A stretch of 64,000 nucleotides of DNA, taken from NCBI RefSeq assembly GCF_004137085.1, contig NZ_QYBC01000015.1:1-64000 (forward strand), read 5' to 3'. Source of the stretch: Lichenibacterium ramalinae (GTDB lineage: Bacteria; Pseudomonadota; Alphaproteobacteria; Rhizobiales; Beijerinckiaceae). Below the pieces are notes generated by a model. The model made no database searches and was not told where the DNA came from. It saw nothing but the letters and a program-made list of their open reading frames with translations. The position numbers and the translations under genes were made by a program. This document shows positions 61,084 through 64,000 of this stretch, piece by piece; position 1 is the first letter of the stretch; the number at the start of each line of letters is the position of its first letter.

Positions 61084-61965
61084 ATGCGCAAGACGAGCGT
61101 CTGCGTCCCCATCACCCTGGCCGACTGGCAGGCCACACCCGACGCGGCCATGCGGCGCGACGCCGTCGGCGGGCTCGAACGCGGCGACGTCGTGCTGTTC
61201 CCGGACCTGCCCTTCACGCTCTCGCCCGCCGAGGCCAAGCTCCTCGACCCCGCCACCGTCAAGGACGGCACCAAGACGGTCAAATACGACCCCGACACCG
61301 GCCGCGTGTGGGGCTATGCCGACGGGGTCGACGCCGCGGCCGTCAAATCCATGATGTCGCGCTACGCCGATCACACCCGCCGCCTGCTCGACGCGCTGAC
61401 GCCCTACGGCACGGCGCTGAAGATCGGCAACACCTCGTTCCGCCCGGTCGAGGCGCAGGGGCGCCAGCAATCGAAGCGCCACGACGACACGCGCCTGCAT
61501 GTCGACGCCTTCCCGTCGCGCCCGAGCCACGGCCAGCGCATCATGCGGGTCTTCACCAACGTGCATCCCGGCGACAAGCCCCGCGTTTGGCGCGTCGGCG
61601 AGCCCTTCGAGACCGTGGCGGAGCGGTTCCTGCCCCGCATCGCGGCACCGCTCCCGGGCAGCGCCGCGCTGATGAAGCTCGTCGGCATCACCAAGTCGCA
61701 GCGCTCGCCCGCCGACCACTACATGCTCCAGCTGCACGACCGCATGAAGCTCGACGACGCCTACCAGCAGACGGTGCCGCACCAGACGGTGGCGTTCGCC
61801 CCGGGCCAGACCTGGATGGTCTTCACCGACCAGGTGTCGCATGCCGCCATGTCGGGCCAGCACGCGCTGGAGCAGACCTTCACCCTCGAGGTCGACGGCA
61901 TGGCCGACCCCGAGCGGGCGCCGGTGCGGGTTCTGGAGCGCATGAAGGGCCGCAAGCTGCACTGA
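61084..61965 (+). CDS. Kdo-hydroxylase-like Fe(II)/2-oxoglutarate oxygenase
   Basis: 293 aa from the ATG at 61084. The pattern matches the Kdo hydroxylase (KdoO) family: RGDVVLFPDLPFTLSPAE, then H139-V-D141 in RLHVDAFPSRPSHGQRIMRVF and the distal His253 in FTDQVSHAAMSGQHALEQTF, giving the H-x-D...H iron triad, with Arg154 in IMRVF region as a possible 2-oxoglutarate contact. KdoO hydroxylates Kdo to Ko in lipopolysaccharide. In this genome the LPS substrate is not shown, so the role is by family. It sits in the sdhA-sdhB gap, and its GC composition is like the sdh genes. Confidence 0.8.
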   Translation: MRKTSVCVPITLADWQATPDAAMRRDAVGGLERGDVVLFPDLPFTLSPAEAKLLDPATVKDGTKTVKYDPDTGRVWGYADGVDAAAVKSMMSRYADHTRRLLDALTPYGTALKIGNTSFRPVEAQGRQQSKRHDDTRLHVDAFPSRPSHGQRIMRVFTNVHPGDKPRVWRVGEPFETVAERFLPRIAAPLPGSAALMKLVGITKSQRSPADHYMLQLHDRMKLDDAYQQTVPHQTVAFAPGQTWMVFTDQVSHAAMSGQHALEQTFTLEVDGMADPERAPVRVLERMKGRKLH

Positions 61966-62095
61966 GAGTTTTTGGACCGAATGCCCCCGTCCTCGCAACC
62001 GACGAGAGACGTCCCGAAGGTTTCGGAGGACATTGGGGCACAGGTTCGAGACGGTCACGGATTCCGATGCGGCGAGCCGGCCCGGGAGGATGGAG

Positions 62096-62359
62096 ATGGT
62101 GACGAACGCGACGCCTTTTCCGCGCATCACACGCGATCGCGGCGTGGTGGGCGGACGGCCGCGCGTGCGGGACCTGCGCGTCAGCTTCGGCATCAGCCGC
62201 GGCACCCTGGGCGACGGTGTCGCGGTCGATGACTTGCTCGTCGCCGATCCCCATCTGCAGCGGACCGGTATCCTGGACGCTTGTCGTCACGGTGCCGGGC
62301 TGGCGCGGGAGCGGGCGGCGGTCCTCGCATCGCCGGCAGGAATCGCGTGGTGGATATGA
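62096..62359 (+). CDS. DUF433-family antitoxin-like protein (possibly decayed)
   Basis: 87 aa from the ATG at 62096. RITRDRGVVGGRPRVRDLRV is the DUF433 core (FPRIT...GG.P.IRGLRV), followed by VDDLLVADPHLQRTGILDAC, matching the EIL..YP.L...DI..AL motif. The C-terminal tail is longer than usual and Ala-rich. DUF433 proteins are antitoxins of DUF5615 PIN-like toxins. The next gene starts within its stop (ATGA), the normal coupling, but that gene is internally deleted. Likely a non-functional pair. Confidence 0.65.
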   Translation: MVTNATPFPRITRDRGVVGGRPRVRDLRVSFGISRGTLGDGVAVDDLLVADPHLQRTGILDACRHGAGLARERAAVLASPAGIAWWI

Positions 62360-62547
62360 AGCTGGCGCCGGACTGGACGTCGACCCTGGGCCAAGCCGGC
62401 CACGATGCCGTCCATCGCTCCCGCGTCGGCCCCCCGCTGGTCCGGGTCCTGCGCGGGACCGAAGCCGACCTTTCATCCCATGCCCTCGTGACGGTCGACG
62501 ACGACCGCGTGCGGCTCCGTCTCCCGAACTTCGATACGAAACGATAG
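62356..62547 (+). pseudogene. Internally deleted DUF5615-like PIN toxin remnant
   Basis: 63 aa reading starting ATGA-coupled to the DUF433 gene. Its first half, MKLAPDWTSTLGQAGHDAVH, then RSRVG, matches the N-terminus of DUF5615 toxins (LAPDW...L..AGHDAVH...VG); the second half, [17 protein letters not shown], matches the C-terminus (...GALVTVD..R.RLRLLP). The central about 50-60 residues, which carry the PIN-type acidic residues, are missing. Intact relatives are 110-120 aa. Probably inactive. Confidence 0.6.
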
Positions 62548-62557
62548 GCTGGCAACC

Positions 62558-63337
62558 ATGGTTGAACTCGCGCTCCCGAAGAACTCCCAGATCAAGACGG
62601 GCAAGACCTGGCCGAAGCCCGCCAACACCAAGGCCTTGAAGGAATTCCGCATCTATCGCTGGGATCCCGACACGGGCGAGAACCCGCGGATCGACACGTA
62701 TTTCGTCGACCGCGAGGATTGCGGCCCGATGGTGCTGGACGGCATCATCTGGATCAAGTCGACCATCGACCCGACGCTGTCGTTCCGGCGCTCCTGCCGC
62801 GAGGGCATCTGCGGCTCCTGCGCCATGAACATCGACGGCACCAACACGCTCGCCTGCACCAAGGGCATGGACGACGTGCGCGGCGCCGTGAAGCTGTATC
62901 CGCTGCCCCACATGGAGGTCGTCAAGGACCTCGTCCCCGATCTGACGCGCTTCTACGCCCAGCACGCGTTGATCGAGCCCTGGCTCAAGACCGACAGCCC
63001 CACCCCCGAGAAGGAGTGGAAGCAGTCGCCCCAGTCGCGCCACGCGCTCGACGGCCTGTACGAATGCATCCTGTGCGCCTGCTGCTCGACCTCGTGCCCG
63101 AGCTACTGGTGGAACGGCGACCGCTACCTCGGCCCGGCGGCGCTGCTCCAGGCCTATCGTTGGCTCATCGATTCGCGCGACGAGGCGACGGGCGAGCGCC
63201 TGGACGGTCTGCAGGATCCCTTCCGGCTGTATCGCTGCCATTCGATCATGAACTGCGCCAAGGCATGTCCCAAGGGCCTGAACCCCGCCAAGGCCATCTC
63301 CAAGATCAAGAACATGATGGTGGCGCGCGAAGCCTGA
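62558..63337 (+). CDS. sdhB: Succinate dehydrogenase iron-sulfur subunit
   Basis: 259 aa. The 2Fe-2S cluster motif is [16 protein letters not shown] with the distal Cys in TLACT; the 4Fe-4S and 3Fe-4S ligands are [17 protein letters not shown] and [27 protein letters not shown] is the usual ferredoxin start. It passes electrons from FAD to the quinone site. It is separated from sdhA by the VapD-like, Kdo-hydroxylase-like and toxin-antitoxin genes but starts only 10 bp after the toxin remnant, so transcription from the upstream sdh promoter may need to pass through them. Confidence 0.97.
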   Translation: MVELALPKNSQIKTGKTWPKPANTKALKEFRIYRWDPDTGENPRIDTYFVDREDCGPMVLDGIIWIKSTIDPTLSFRRSCREGICGSCAMNIDGTNTLACTKGMDDVRGAVKLYPLPHMEVVKDLVPDLTRFYAQHALIEPWLKTDSPTPEKEWKQSPQSRHALDGLYECILCACCSTSCPSYWWNGDRYLGPAALLQAYRWLIDSRDEATGERLDGLQDPFRLYRCHSIMNCAKACPKGLNPAKAISKIKNMMVAREA

Positions 63338-63490
63338 CGGGGCGGTCGACGCACCCCGCATGCGTCAGGCGCGCGTCAACCATTCGCCATGTTTGGCGCA
63401 TCCATCCGCGCCAACCTGCGTTACCGCTGCAGAGGGACGGGTCCGGGCAGCGCTCCAGTGCGCCCGCCGTCCCGCAGTGGAGTGGCCGAG

Positions 63491-64000
63491 ATGGCGCAGA
63501 ACAATGGTCGCGGCGCGGTCGCCCTGATCGCCGGCGGGATCCTGGCCGTGACGGCCAGCGTGACGATGTTGAACGATGCCCATGCGGCCGAGGCCGGTCT
63601 TCGCCGGCCGGCCCACCGGGCTGCCGCGACGCATGCCCGCCCGGTCCGGGCCGCGGCGGCGCGTCCTCTGACGATCCGTCGTCGCGCCGCCGTGGCGCCC
63701 GTGGGCGTGGCGGGCGGCCCCGGCTTCTACGGGGACGAATATCTCGTGCGGCAGCACGCCTGGAACGACCCGCGGCTTTATTACTTCGGCCCGTTCCGCA
63801 CCGGCGGCCAGACCTTCTACGGCGACCAGGCCGGCAACCCGATCACCCGCGGCAACGCGGGCCTGGGGCAGATCGCCGGTTACGGCGGCGCTCGGGGCGG
63901 TTATGGCGGGCCTCACTTCGATGCCGTGGGCGGCTTCCATTACGGGCCCGGGCCGGACTACAAAGTCGACAACGACTATGCCTCGGGCAGCCTGTCGCGG
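63491..64000 (+). CDS. Exported Gly/Tyr-rich protein, truncated by the window end
   Basis: 170 codons without a stop, running off the window. The ATG at 63491 opens a signal peptide (VALIAGGILAVTASVTMLND, cleavage near AHA-AE), then an Arg/Ala/Pro-rich linker, then AGGPGFYGDEYLVRQHAWN, GPFRTGGQTFYGDQAG and Gly/Tyr-rich stretches such as GYGGARGGYGG. Probably a secreted or cell-envelope protein. I recognise no family. It follows sdhB by 153 bp and has its own gap for a promoter. Confidence 0.65.
   Translation, partial: MAQNNGRGAVALIAGGILAVTASVTMLNDAHAAEAGLRRPAHRAAATHARPVRAAAARPLTIRRRAAVAPVGVAGGPGFYGDEYLVRQHAWNDPRLYYFGPFRTGGQTFYGDQAGNPITRGNAGLGQIAGYGGARGGYGGPHFDAVGGFHYGPGPDYKVDNDYASGSLSR

Overview
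The window is 64 kb of very GC-rich, densely coded bacterial chromosome. Several features point to Alphaproteobacteria, order Hyphomicrobiales (Rhizobiales), probably near Methylobacteriaceae/Beijerinckiaceae/Lichenihabitantaceae; family level is inference. The evidence is: a tRNA-His with A73 and no encoded G-1; the series SRP RNA-dnaX-ybaB-recR; leuS-lptE and mutY-DUF721-dsbA pairings; two phasins; an Omp31-type porin; a PdhS-type kinase with a CtrA-type box upstream; and sdhCDAB. No IS element, prophage, CRISPR array or recognisable defence island is visible.

Layout. 0.3-5 kb: DeoR regulator, MHS transporter, sulfatase and its formylglycine-generating enzyme, one catabolic operon for an organic sulfate ester. 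5-11 kb: small proteins, an alpha/beta hydrolase lacking its nucleophile, AmpG, cytochrome c, a divergent SnoaL-like/MarR pair sharing a palindrome, an alaE remnant, an SDR. 11-16 kb: StcD-like flavin oxidoreductase and a TadE-TadE-TadG set. 16-25 kb: hybrid kinase divergent from an HD-GYP regulator, tRNA-His, two phasins, PdhS-like kinase. 25-32 kb: Asp/Glu racemase, Met/His-rich exported protein, WD40-like protein, DHRS6-like SDR, SRP RNA, dnaX-ybaB-recR. 32-39 kb: a translationally coupled selD-ABC transporter operon (putative selenium oxyanion uptake) and an acyl-CoA synthetase. 39-53 kb: ribF, RMND1 family, mutY, DUF721, dsbA, GNAT, DUF5872-like, GFA, lptE-leuS, cardiolipin synthase, EEP phosphatase, murI. 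53-57 kb: GFA, catalase divergent from a PerR/Fur regulator with a Fur/PerR-like box, porin, rpmF. 57-64 kb: sdhC-sdhD-sdhA, then an insertion of a VapD-like protein, a Kdo-hydroxylase-like oxygenase and a decayed DUF433/DUF5615 toxin-antitoxin pair, then sdhB and the start of an exported Gly/Tyr-rich protein.

Functional links. FGE matures the sulfatase next to it. SelD would consume selenium delivered by the transporter it is coupled to. The PerR/Fur regulator probably controls the catalase. The PdhS-like kinase and the CtrA-type boxes belong to the alphaproteobacterial cell-cycle network. The least ordinary parts are the interrupted sdh operon, the selD-transporter operon, the Met/His-rich protein, the nucleophile-less hydrolase, and a gene whose 3' end is copied in tandem past its own stop codon.
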